43,282 nt of DNA, from assembly GCA_026400395.1 (NCBI GenBank), contig JAPLPD010000169.1:1-43282 (forward strand), read 5' to 3'. A program made the translations under genes and the position numbers. A model generated the notes under the pieces. The model was not told the DNA's origin. It worked only from the letters and a program-made list of their open reading frames with translations, and did not search any database. Positions 24,103 through 31,072 of the stretch are shown here, in pieces (the first letter of the stretch is position 1; each line of letters begins with the position of its first letter). This stretch comes from Alphaproteobacteria bacterium (GTDB lineage Bacteria > Pseudomonadota > Alphaproteobacteria > Rhizobiales > Xanthobacteraceae).

Positions 24103-24774
24103 CTAGTTCGTCTTCGCCACGAAGCCGACCACCGGGCTTGCGGATATGCGTTTTATGACCGCGCTGATTTCCAGTTCCGACAGGCTGCGATCGGACAGCC
24201 GCACCTTGTACATGCCGCTGGAGTTCGGGCCGCCCACCAGGCTGGCCTTGTTCTCGGACAGGAACTGATTGATCTCGGCGGCGGTGGCCAGCGGATTGAA
24301 ACGGATTGCGACGAAGGCGCTGTCCGCGCTCACCGGCAGCGACACCGTAGTGAAGCCCGAGCCGCCTTCCTTGACGAACACGCCGGCCAGAATGCCCGCC
24401 TGCAGCACGATGGCGAGCGCCGCGGCGGTGGCGCCATAGGCGAGCGTGCGCGGCGAAAAGCCGGCGACAAAATTGGTGAGCCATGCGCCCAAGCTGAACG
24501 AGGTCCGCTGATTGCGGGCCGGCTCGGCGTCGATCTTGGCGAACAGGTCCTGCATCGCACGCGCCGACGGCGCGCCGAGCGTCTCGTTGAGACGGATCGC
24601 CTCGCCGAGTTCTTCGCGGACCATTTCGTAGCGGCTGGAGAGTTCATTGTCGTTGGCGAGCGCCTGTTCGACGCGGGCGGCGTCGCGGCGGCTCAGCGTA
24701 CCGGCGGCATGCCACGGCAGCAAAAGCTCTACGTCTTCCGGAAGCTTTTCAGCTTCGTTCTTGATTGCGTTCAT
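24103..24774 (-). CDS. Membrane anti-sigma factor with a periplasmic propeptide-like domain
   Basis: 223 residues from the ATG at 24772-24774, which overlaps the TGA of the sigma gene (ATGA); GAGG lies upstream. The cytoplasmic part contains LLLPWHAAGTLSRRDAARVE, typical of anti-sigma N-terminal helices but lacking the H-x-x-x-C-x-x-C zinc motif. One membrane helix spans about 110-133 (TLAYGATAAALAIVLQAGIL). The outer domain at about 152-221 has the order strand, helix (AAEINQFL), LVGGPNSSGMYKVRL, helix, SPVVGFV, resembling the inhibitor-I9/fervidolysin propeptide fold of subtilases. Known members of this role sequester the cognate sigma factor at the membrane. Confidence 0.82.
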   Translation of the reverse strand: MNAIKNEAEKLPEDVELLLPWHAAGTLSRRDAARVEQALANDNELSSRYEMVREELGEAIRLNETLGAPSARAMQDLFAKIDAEPARNQRTSFSLGAWLTNFVAGFSPRTLAYGATAAALAIVLQAGILAGVFVKEGGSGFTTVSLPVSADSAFVAIRFNPLATAAEINQFLSENKASLVGGPNSSGMYKVRLSDRSLSELEISAVIKRISASPVVGFVAKTN

Positions 24775-25340
24775 GGCCAACCTCGTTCAATTCCTTGAGC
24801 TTTCAGGAGCTCAGCTAATTTTTTACGCGCATAGAACATCTGCGTTTTTACTGTCGCTTCCGGTATCCCCACGATCTCGGAAACTTCTTCAACGGATTTC
24901 TCGTGGTAGTACACGAGATCGACAATCTCCCTGTGTTCGGCGGACAATCCGCCAAGGCACTTTCGGATGACGTCTGCCTTCTGCTTCTTCTCCAGTGTTA
25001 CGTCGGGAGTGTCCGAGTCATCCTCGATCGCTTCCGCCGCCTCTTCATCCAACTCCGACTCCGACTTGCGCCGCAGCACGGACAACGCTTTGAATCGGGC
25101 GATCGAGAGGAGCCAGGTCGACACCGCCGACCGTCCCTCGAACTTTCCGGCTTGCCGCCAGACGTCGAGGAACACCTCGCTGATCAGGTCCTCCGCGGTC
25201 GCTTCATTACGAACCAGCCGCAGCACGAACCGGAACACCCGCACGTGATGCCGGGCAAACAGCACCTGCATCGCAAGCCGGTCGCCCTGTGCAATCCGCC
25301 CAATCAGAATTTCGTCCGAAGTGGCTGAGTTCGCTGACAA
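24771..25340 (-). CDS. ECF-type RNA polymerase sigma factor
   Basis: 189 residues with sigma region 2 at about 25-92 (VRNEATAEDLISEVFLDVWR, then STWLLSIARFKALSVLRR) and region 4 at about 125-178 (LSAEHREIVDLVYYHEKSVE, then VGIPEATVKTQMFYARKKL). An acidic linker, EEAAEAIEDDSD, joins them. The start used is TTG at 25338-25340, preceded by GAGAG; the only internal ATG would remove part of region 2. A GGAAC at 25449-25453 on this strand could be part of an autoregulated -35 element, but the matching -10 is unclear. It forms an operon with the anti-sigma and S8 protease genes. Confidence 0.92.
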   Translation of the reverse strand: MSANSATSDEILIGRIAQGDRLAMQVLFARHHVRVFRFVLRLVRNEATAEDLISEVFLDVWRQAGKFEGRSAVSTWLLSIARFKALSVLRRKSESELDEEAAEAIEDDSDTPDVTLEKKQKADVIRKCLGGLSAEHREIVDLVYYHEKSVEEVSEIVGIPEATVKTQMFYARKKLAELLKAQGIERGWP

Positions 25341-25473
25341 GGCTCGGCTCTCGTGGAATTAGTCGTGGCAAATGGGAGCTGGGTTCAAAGCCCGCGCAAT
25401 TTCCTCTTAAACCCTTTAATCGGCGAGCGAAAACAGTCGCCAGACCGGGTTCCGCGATGGTTAAATGGGGACC

Positions 25474-26340
25474 ATGGAAACCGCACCGTTGACCCTTTGC
25501 GAGTTGAACGCCCTCCCGGCTCCCGCCTTTGTCGCCGCGCTGGGCGAAGTGTTCGAGCACGCGGCCTGGGTGGCCGAGGCCGCAGCCCAAGGCCGGCCCT
25601 ACCCCACCGTAACCGCCCTGCACGACGCCATGATGCAGGCGGTGCGCCAGGCGCCGCCTGCGCAGCTCCGCGCCTTCATCGGCGGTCACCCCGAACTGGG
25701 CAGCCGGGTGCGCCGGACCGACATCACCCAGGACTCCCAGGCCGAACAGGGCGGCCTCGGTCTCGACCAGCTGAGCGCCGAGGAGTTCGACCGCTTCAGC
25801 CGGCTCAACGCCGCCTACCGCGAAAAATTCGGCTTCCCGTTCATCGTCTGCGTCCGCCGCCACACCCGCGATTCCATCCTGCGCGAGTTCGAGCGCAGAC
25901 TCGCCCACGACACCAATGCCGAGCACGCGGCCGCGTTGCACGAAATCGGCCTGATCACCCGACTCCGGCTGGTCGCGCTGGTGGGGGGACCCGGCGTTCC
26001 GGTGACGACCGGATGGCTATCGACCCATGTGCTCGACACGGTGACCGGCCGCCCTGCCCCGAACGTACGCATCACCTTGCATGAGGTCGGCCACAGCGCG
26101 CGTTCGCTGCTCATGGAGACGCGCACCAACGCCGACGGCCGCACCGATGCGCCGCTGATATCCGGCGGGCCGCTCCGCGCCGGCACCTATGAGCTGACGT
26201 TTCACATGGGCGATTACTTCGGCGGAGCGTCGTTCATCGGCGATGTGCCGATCCGATTTTCCATCACCGAGCCCGAGTCGCACTACCACGTGCCGTTGCT
26301 CGTGACGCCCTGGAGCTATACGACTTATCGCGGAAGCTAA
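25474..26340 (+). CDS. Fused OHCU decarboxylase / 5-hydroxyisourate hydrolase (UraD-UraH)
   Basis: 288 residues joining two urate-breakdown enzymes. Residues 1-165 are an OHCU decarboxylase, with the catalytic-histidine block GGHPELGSR at 70-78, SAEEFDRFSRLNAAY and FPFIVCVRRHTRDSIL. Residues about 182-288 are a transthyretin-like 5-hydroxyisourate hydrolase, with LSTHVLDTVTGRPAPNVRI and the terminal YRGS signature. Together they convert 5-hydroxyisourate through OHCU to S-allantoin. Reaction order is opposite to domain order. No urate oxidase or allantoinase lies beside it. An in-frame ATG three codons earlier is an alternative start. Confidence 0.92.
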   Translation: METAPLTLCELNALPAPAFVAALGEVFEHAAWVAEAAAQGRPYPTVTALHDAMMQAVRQAPPAQLRAFIGGHPELGSRVRRTDITQDSQAEQGGLGLDQLSAEEFDRFSRLNAAYREKFGFPFIVCVRRHTRDSILREFERRLAHDTNAEHAAALHEIGLITRLRLVALVGGPGVPVTTGWLSTHVLDTVTGRPAPNVRITLHEVGHSARSLLMETRTNADGRTDAPLISGGPLRAGTYELTFHMGDYFGGASFIGDVPIRFSITEPESHYHVPLLVTPWSYTTYRGS

Positions 26341-26364
26341 AAAAACAACCCGAGGAAACCTATC

Positions 26365-26997
26365 GTGATCGAGCTTTACACCTGGACGACCCCGAACGGC
26401 CGCAAGATTTCCATCGCCCTGGAGGAGATGGGCCTGCCCTACACCGTACACGCGGTGGACATTTCCAAGGACGAGCAGTTCAAGCCGGAATTCCTCAAGA
26501 TCAGCCCCAACAACCGTATTCCGGCGATCGTCGACACCGACAACGGTTTGTCGCTGATGGAGTCGGGCGCGATCCTCACCTATCTCGGCGACAAGTCCGG
26601 CAAGCTCCTGCCGAAATCCGGCGACAAGCGCTGGAAAACCATCGAATGGCTGAACTGGCAAATGGGCGGGCTCGGCCCGATGCTGGGCCAGGTGCATCAC
26701 TACACCAAGTACAATCCGGGCAAGGCGCCCTACGCCGAGGAGCGCTATCTGAAGGAAGCGCACCGGCTCTACGGCGTGATGAACAAGCAGCTCGGCGACC
26801 ACGAGTATCTCGCCGGCGAGTATTCGATCGCCGACATCGCCTGCTGGCCGTGGGTGTCGCGCTACGAGTGGCAGACCGTCGACCTGAAGCAATATCCGAA
26901 CGTGCTGCGCTGGTATCTCGCCATCGCCCACAAGCCTGCGACGCAGAAGGGCTACAAGGTCCCGAAGGACGTCGGCGAAGTGCCGATCCCGAAGTAG
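26365..26997 (+). CDS. Glutathione S-transferase, YfcG/nu-class-like
   Basis: 210 residues starting at GTG (26365), with GAGGAA 6 bases upstream. The N-terminal thioredoxin fold carries TWTTPNGRKISIALEEMGLP, the T-x-P-N-G motif of YfcG-type GSTs, which use Thr and Asn rather than Cys or Ser. Glutathione-binding NNRIPAIVD and MESGAILTYLGD follow, and the helical domain contains YSIADIACWPWVSRY. YfcG-type enzymes have disulfide reductase activity with glutathione. It is the first gene of a plus-strand series with an MFS transporter and an MBL protein. Confidence 0.92.
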   Translation: MIELYTWTTPNGRKISIALEEMGLPYTVHAVDISKDEQFKPEFLKISPNNRIPAIVDTDNGLSLMESGAILTYLGDKSGKLLPKSGDKRWKTIEWLNWQMGGLGPMLGQVHHYTKYNPGKAPYAEERYLKEAHRLYGVMNKQLGDHEYLAGEYSIADIACWPWVSRYEWQTVDLKQYPNVLRWYLAIAHKPATQKGYKVPKDVGEVPIPK

Positions 26998-27068
26998 ACG
27001 CGATCCGCGGCCGCGCCGCCGCGATCGATCCCGCAACGGTGCTGCGTCAGGAATGACGCAGGAGCATC

Positions 27069-28349
27069 ATGCAATCGTCCCGCAAAATCCACTACGGCTG
27101 GGTCGTCGTCGGCATCACCTGCCTGGTGCTGCTGACCAGCGCCGGCATCCGCTCGACGCCCGGCATCCTGATGGTGCCGCTGGAGGAGGAGTTTCACTGG
27201 TCGCGCGCCACCATCGCGCTCGCGGTGTCGATCAACCTCATCATGTATGGCTGCATCGGGCCGTTCGCCGCGGCGGTGATGGAGCGATTCGGCATCCGCC
27301 GCTCGGTGCTGTGCGCGCTGACGCTGGTGGGCGTGGGCGTCGCATCGACCGCGCTGATGCGCGAGGTGTGGCAGCTCATCGTCATGTGGGGCGTGCTGGT
27401 CGGCGCGGGCACCGGCTTTCTCGCTACCGTCTTGTCGGCGACCATCGCGTCCCGTTGGTTCACGGCGCGGCGCGGACTTGTGATCGGCATTCTCAGCGGC
27501 GGCGCATCCACGGGGCAGCTCCTGTTCCTGCCGGTGATGGCCAACATCACCGCCGCCTACGGGTGGCGGACCACCGTGATCAGCATTGCGCTGGTGGTCT
27601 GTTTCGTGGCGCCACTGGTGGCGTTTCTGTTGCGTGACCGCCCGTCCGACGTCGGCCTGATGCCCTACGGCGAGACCGGCGTGCCGAAGCCCGCCGCGCC
27701 GGTGACCGGAAATCCGGTCGCGCTCGCGTTTCGCACGCTGGGCCACGCGGTCCACTACAAGGACTTCTGGCTGCTCGCCGGCACCTATTTCATCTGCGGC
27801 GCCTCAACCAACGGGCTGATCGGCACGCACCTGATCCCGGCCTGCATGGACCATGGCTACACCGCGGTCACCGGCGCCACCCTGCTTGCCACCATGGGCG
27901 TGTTCAACTTCATCGGCACCACCAGCTCCGGCTGGCTCGCCGACAAGTTCGATAACCGCTGGCTGCTGTTCACGTATTACGCGCTGCGCGGGTTGTCGCT
28001 GATGTATCTGCCGTTCTCGTTCACCGATTTCTACACGATGACGCTGTTCGCCATGTTCTACGGGCTCGACTGGTTCGCCACCGTGTCGCCGACGGTGCGC
28101 ATGCTCACCAACACGTTCGGCCGCGAGAAGTCCGGCATGGTCTATGGCTGGGTGTTCACCGCCCACCAACTCGGCGGCGCGTCGGCGGCGTTCTTCGGCG
28201 GGCTGCTGCGCGAGAACTTCGGCGGCTACATGGAGGCGTTCATGCTCTCGGGCACTCTGTGCCTGGGCGCCGCCATCGCCGCGCTGTTCATCGGCGGCGG
28301 GCGTAAGGCGCCCGATCGCGCCACACCCGCGGTGGCGGCGGCGGCCTAG
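27069..28349 (+). CDS. MFS transporter, oxalate/formate or monocarboxylate antiporter-like
   Basis: 426 residues with 12 predicted membrane spans. The start HYGWVVVGITCLVLLTSAGI and EEFHWSRATIALAVSIN are characteristic of the OFA/monocarboxylate group; the central loop LLRDRPSDVGLMPYGE is between the two halves. SSGWLADKFDNRWLLFTYYA is the inner repeat of the MFS motif. The ATG has CAGGAG 6 bases before it. The group usually carries small organic acids; no substrate can be named. Confidence 0.9.
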   Translation: MQSSRKIHYGWVVVGITCLVLLTSAGIRSTPGILMVPLEEEFHWSRATIALAVSINLIMYGCIGPFAAAVMERFGIRRSVLCALTLVGVGVASTALMREVWQLIVMWGVLVGAGTGFLATVLSATIASRWFTARRGLVIGILSGGASTGQLLFLPVMANITAAYGWRTTVISIALVVCFVAPLVAFLLRDRPSDVGLMPYGETGVPKPAAPVTGNPVALAFRTLGHAVHYKDFWLLAGTYFICGASTNGLIGTHLIPACMDHGYTAVTGATLLATMGVFNFIGTTSSGWLADKFDNRWLLFTYYALRGLSLMYLPFSFTDFYTMTLFAMFYGLDWFATVSPTVRMLTNTFGREKSGMVYGWVFTAHQLGGASAAFFGGLLRENFGGYMEAFMLSGTLCLGAAIAALFIGGGRKAPDRATPAVAAAA

Positions 28350-28387
28350 GCATCGTAGCATCCCAGTCATCACCGACCGAGGCCCCC

Positions 28388-29218
28388 ATGCCCGCCTTCA
28401 TCTGCAACACCTGCGGTACGCAATACGAGCCGAGCGAAAAGCCGCCGGCGGCGTGCCCAATCTGCGATGACGAACGGCAGTACGTGACCCCCGCCGGCCA
28501 GAGCTGGACCACGCTCGACACATTGGCCAAGCGCAACATGAACGCGTGGCGCGAGCTTGAGCCAAACCTCATTTCGATCACCACCGTCCCCGCCTTCGGC
28601 ATCGGCCAGCGCGCGCAGCTTTTGCGCACGCCGCAGGGCAACATCCTGTGGGACTGCATCTCGCTGATCGACCGCGCCACCGTCGAACTGATCCGGGCGA
28701 TGGGCGGGCTCAACTGCATCGCGATCTCGCACCCGCACTACTATTCCTGCATGGCGGAATGGAGCCAGGCGTTCGGCGGCATCCCCATCCATCTGCACGC
28801 CGCTGACCGGAAGTGGATCATGCGCGGCGATCCCGCCATCGCGTTGTGGGACGGCGAGACCAAGGCGCTTGCGCCGGGCGTGACCATGATCTGCGCCGGC
28901 GGACACTATCCGGGCGGCACGGTGCTGCACTGGGCAGACGGCGCCGGCGGCAAGGGCGCGCTGTTGTCCGGCGACATCGTTCAGGTGGTGCAGGACAACA
29001 AGTCGGTCAGCTTCATGTGGAGCTTTCCGAACTTCATTCCGTTGTCGGCGCCGCGCGTCGAAGGCGTGATGAAGACGCTCAAGCCGTACGCCTACGACCG
29101 GGTCCACGGCGCCTTCAACGACCGATCGATCTGGTCCGACGGCAAGGGCGTGATCAAGCGCTCGGCCGCGCGTTATCTGAAAATCATCCGCGGCGACGGT
29201 TCGTACGAATTGCAGTGA
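28388..29218 (+). CDS. Metallo-beta-lactamase-fold protein with N-terminal zinc ribbon
   Basis: 276 residues. A rubredoxin-like zinc ribbon comes first: C6, C9, C23 and C26 in ICNTCG and ACPICDDE. The MBL domain follows, with SHPHYYSCMAEW where most members have H-x-H-x-D-H. Here the Asp-His pair is Tyr-Ser, so the second metal site is probably lost; GGHYPGG and LLSGDIVQVV supply the later ligands. The protein may be a one-metal hydrolase or a redox/binding protein. It lies 38 bases after the MFS gene on the same strand, suggesting joint expression. Confidence 0.8.
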   Translation: MPAFICNTCGTQYEPSEKPPAACPICDDERQYVTPAGQSWTTLDTLAKRNMNAWRELEPNLISITTVPAFGIGQRAQLLRTPQGNILWDCISLIDRATVELIRAMGGLNCIAISHPHYYSCMAEWSQAFGGIPIHLHAADRKWIMRGDPAIALWDGETKALAPGVTMICAGGHYPGGTVLHWADGAGGKGALLSGDIVQVVQDNKSVSFMWSFPNFIPLSAPRVEGVMKTLKPYAYDRVHGAFNDRSIWSDGKGVIKRSAARYLKIIRGDGSYELQ

Positions 29219-29274
29219 TCGGAGAAATCCGGCGGAAGCCTTGCAAGCGCTGCCGGTTCGGCCGCGCGTATCGG

Positions 29275-29511
29275 CTACTTGCCGGCGATTTTCCGCAGCG
29301 CTTCGTTGATGCGGTCCTGCCAGCCCGGGCCGGCCTCCTGGAAATAATCCAGCACCTCGCGGTCGAGGCGCAGCGAAACCTGCTCCTTGGCGCCGGGCAC
29401 CGCGGGCCGCTTCAGGACCGGCGCCTCGGGCGGCTTGGTCGTCACCTGCTTGAACATGGCCTCGGCAGCATCGCGGGTGCTGGTGATCCGGCGCGGGCGG
29501 TCTTGCATCAA
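29275..29511 (-). CDS. BrnA-like antitoxin, orphan
   Basis: 78 residues. The C-terminal half, EQVSLRLDREVLDYFQEAGP then GWQDRINEALRKIAGK, matches the ribbon-helix-helix end of BrnA antitoxins. BrnA normally neutralises the RNase toxin BrnT and represses the brnTA operon. No brnT-like gene lies on the upstream side, where the 100 bases to 29613 hold no open frame of size. It may be a stand-alone regulator or the remnant of a module. A second Met follows the first immediately. Confidence 0.75.
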   Translation of the reverse strand: MMQDRPRRITSTRDAAEAMFKQVTTKPPEAPVLKRPAVPGAKEQVSLRLDREVLDYFQEAGPGWQDRINEALRKIAGK

Positions 29512-29613
29512 ATCCTCGGAATGAGAATCAGCTAGGCAGCCTTATTCTATCATCCGGGCCCTATCCGATGCCGAAAGGTGAAAAACCGGCCGCGGAGCAA
29601 TTTACAACATAGG

Positions 29614-29841
29614 TTAGTGGCGGAGGGTGGATTCGATCGCCCCGGTCTTTTCCAGATAGGCCTGCCCGAGGTTGGCCAGCACGTCGGCCATCAGCTTGGA
29701 CTGGTCGCCGGGCGGAGCCAGCAGAATCAGGTCGGCGAGGCTTTCGGCTAGCCGGGCGGCCAGATCGACGAGATCGGCGTCCTCCCGTTCGAGCTGCTTC
29801 TCGACCAGGTCGTTGACGTCGCAGTGCAGGCATTCGGACAT
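29614..29841 (-). CDS. Small hypothetical cytoplasmic protein
   Basis: 75 residues from the ATG at 29839-29841: MSECLHCDVNDLVEKQLERE, then DADLVDLAARLAESLADLIL. It is helical, with C-x-x-C at residues 4-7 that could bind metal or form a disulfide. It has no signal peptide. The frame is open 34 codons upstream, but the composition there is unlike protein. Possibly conserved in Bradyrhizobium relatives; function unknown. Confidence 0.55.
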   Translation of the reverse strand: MSECLHCDVNDLVEKQLEREDADLVDLAARLAESLADLILLAPPGDQSKLMADVLANLGQAYLEKTGAIESTLRH

Positions 29842-29914
29842 GGGCTGGTACCGGTTGGGGTGGCGCGAACCTATCACGTACGCATCAACCCGCCGCGCCG
29901 CAACCGGATATGGC

Positions 29915-29944
29915 AATGCCCCGCGGCCATGACCGCGGGGCATT
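29915..29944 (-). terminator. Perfect 12-bp hairpin downstream of the ferritin-like gene
   Basis: AATGCCCCGCGG at 29915-29926 and CCGCGGGGCATT at 29933-29944 form a complete stem with a 6-base loop, 20 bases after the stop of the minus-strand gene at 29965. There is little U tract, so termination may need Rho. Confidence 0.65.
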
Positions 29945-29964
29945 GATTCCGGCTTGCAGGGGGC

Positions 29965-30471
29965 TCAGGCAGCTTCCGACTGCGCCTCCTGATTGACCAC
30001 CTCTTCGGCGAGTTCGGTCAGCGACTGGTCGGTCGCCTCCTCCTCATCGAGGGTCTCCTGCAGCAGCTTCTGCGCCTCGCCGAGGCCAAGCTCCTGCGCC
30101 CAGGTGCGCAACGTGCCGTAACGGGAAATCTCGTAGTGCTCGACCGCCTGCGCCGCCGCCAGCAGGCCGGCGTCGAGCGCGGGTGAGCCCTTGTATTCCT
30201 TCATGATCTCCTGGCCCTCTTCGAGGATGCCTTCGATCGCCGCGCACTTCTTGCCCTGTGGCTTCTCCTCGATCAGTTCGAACACCTGTTCGAGACGTGC
30301 GATCTGCTTTTCGGTTTCGCCGTGATGCTTCTCAAACGCGGCGGTGAGGTCCTCGTTCTGAGCGGCCTTCGCCATCTTCGGCAGCGCGGCAAAGATTTTC
30401 TTCTCCGCGTAGTAGATATCCTTCAGCGTGTCGTGGAACAGTTCGTCGAGTTGCTTTGGCTCTTTAGCCAT
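29965..30471 (-). CDS. Ferritin-like domain protein, YciE/DUF892 family
   Basis: 168 residues from the ATG at 30469-30471, which has GGAGGA just upstream. KQLDELFHDTLKDIYYAEKK opens the four-helix bundle, and FEKHHGETEKQIARLEQVFE, AAQAVEHYEISRYGTLRTWA contain the Glu/His positions of a di-iron site. YciE-like proteins are linked to osmotic, oxidative and general stress, but their reaction is unknown. A long acidic C-terminal tail is typical. The gene appears monocistronic with a hairpin after it. Confidence 0.9.
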   Translation of the reverse strand: MAKEPKQLDELFHDTLKDIYYAEKKIFAALPKMAKAAQNEDLTAAFEKHHGETEKQIARLEQVFELIEEKPQGKKCAAIEGILEEGQEIMKEYKGSPALDAGLLAAAQAVEHYEISRYGTLRTWAQELGLGEAQKLLQETLDEEEATDQSLTELAEEVVNQEAQSEAA

Positions 30472-30552
30472 ATCGTCCTCCGATGCGTGGTGTATGCGGA
30501 GACAAGACATTTCACGCCGCTCGGTTCCTCTGGAATATATCTAAACAACGAA

Positions 30553-30575
30553 AAAGCCCCGCGATGCGGGGCTTT
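30553..30575 (-). terminator. Rho-independent terminator
   Basis: AAAGCCCCGC at 30553-30562 and GCGGGGCTTT at 30566-30575 pair across a GAT loop, and a run of five T residues follows on the minus strand. It ends transcription of the small gene at 30607. Confidence 0.85.
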
Positions 30576-30606
30576 ACGTCATTCGACATGGCTCAATCGG
30601 CGCGCG

Positions 30607-30855
30607 TCAGCCGCGCGAGAGCCGCCGCGAATTCGAGCGCACCGTGCGCCGAACCTGCGCCACAACGGCCTCGCCGGAGCCGCCGCGGAGCAGCGTCGCG
30701 GTGACCGCCATCGACTCAGAAATCTTCTCGGTGACCATGCGGGTCGCTTCGCTGTGCGCACTGGGGCCGCCGCCCGCCAGCTTGATCAATCGCAGCCCGA
30801 TCACATGCTGCGACTCCAGCGAAAGCATCGTCGCGTCATACCAGAATTTGAACAT
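30607..30855 (-). CDS. Small hypothetical protein, phasin-like in appearance
   Basis: 82 residues beginning MFKFWYDATMLSLESQHVIG. The central part EATRMVTEKISESMAVTATL is an amphipathic helix and the C-terminus is basic (RRTVRSNSRRLSRG). The amphipathic character and size recall short phasin-like proteins, but no conserved motif settles this. It has its own terminator downstream. It appears conserved in Rhizobiales only by my recollection; function unknown. Confidence 0.65.
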   Translation of the reverse strand: MFKFWYDATMLSLESQHVIGLRLIKLAGGGPSAHSEATRMVTEKISESMAVTATLLRGGSGEAVVAQVRRTVRSNSRRLSRG

Positions 30856-30900
30856 CGCGCTCTATCCCCGAGCTTCATCCGCCGCAGCGGAAGAAGCATC

Positions 30901-30920
30901 AGCCCGGAGAAATCCGGGCT
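30901..30920 (-). terminator. 8-bp hairpin with GAAA loop
   Basis: AGCCCGGA at 30901-30908 and TCCGGGCT at 30913-30920 enclose GAAA. It lies 31 bases after the stop of the tiny membrane gene at 30952. The following minus-strand sequence is only mildly T rich. Confidence 0.45.
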
Positions 30921-30951
30921 AATGTCTTTCATACGCCAAGTCGGCTTTCGA

Positions 30952-31044
30952 TCATAGACCGCCAACCAGACCGCCAACCAGCATCAGAATGAGGATCAGA
31001 CCGAGCGGCATTCCGAGCAGCCACAAAAGTATCGGCATTGTCAT
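30952..31044 (-). CDS. Candidate 30-residue hydrophobic membrane peptide
   Basis: The minus-strand frame reads MTMPILLWLLGMPLGLILIL followed by MLVGGLVGGL and stop. It is one long membrane helix with almost no polar residue. GGAG lies three bases before the ATG at 31042-31044, which supports translation; a second ATG follows two codons later. A larger frame covering it starts far upstream inside the next gene and is a shadow. Short Leu/Gly peptides of this form are common next to envelope genes in this order. Confidence 0.5.
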   Translation of the reverse strand: MTMPILLWLLGMPLGLILILMLVGGLVGGL

Positions 31045-31072
31045 CGACTCCGGTTTCAGAATGACTAACGGG

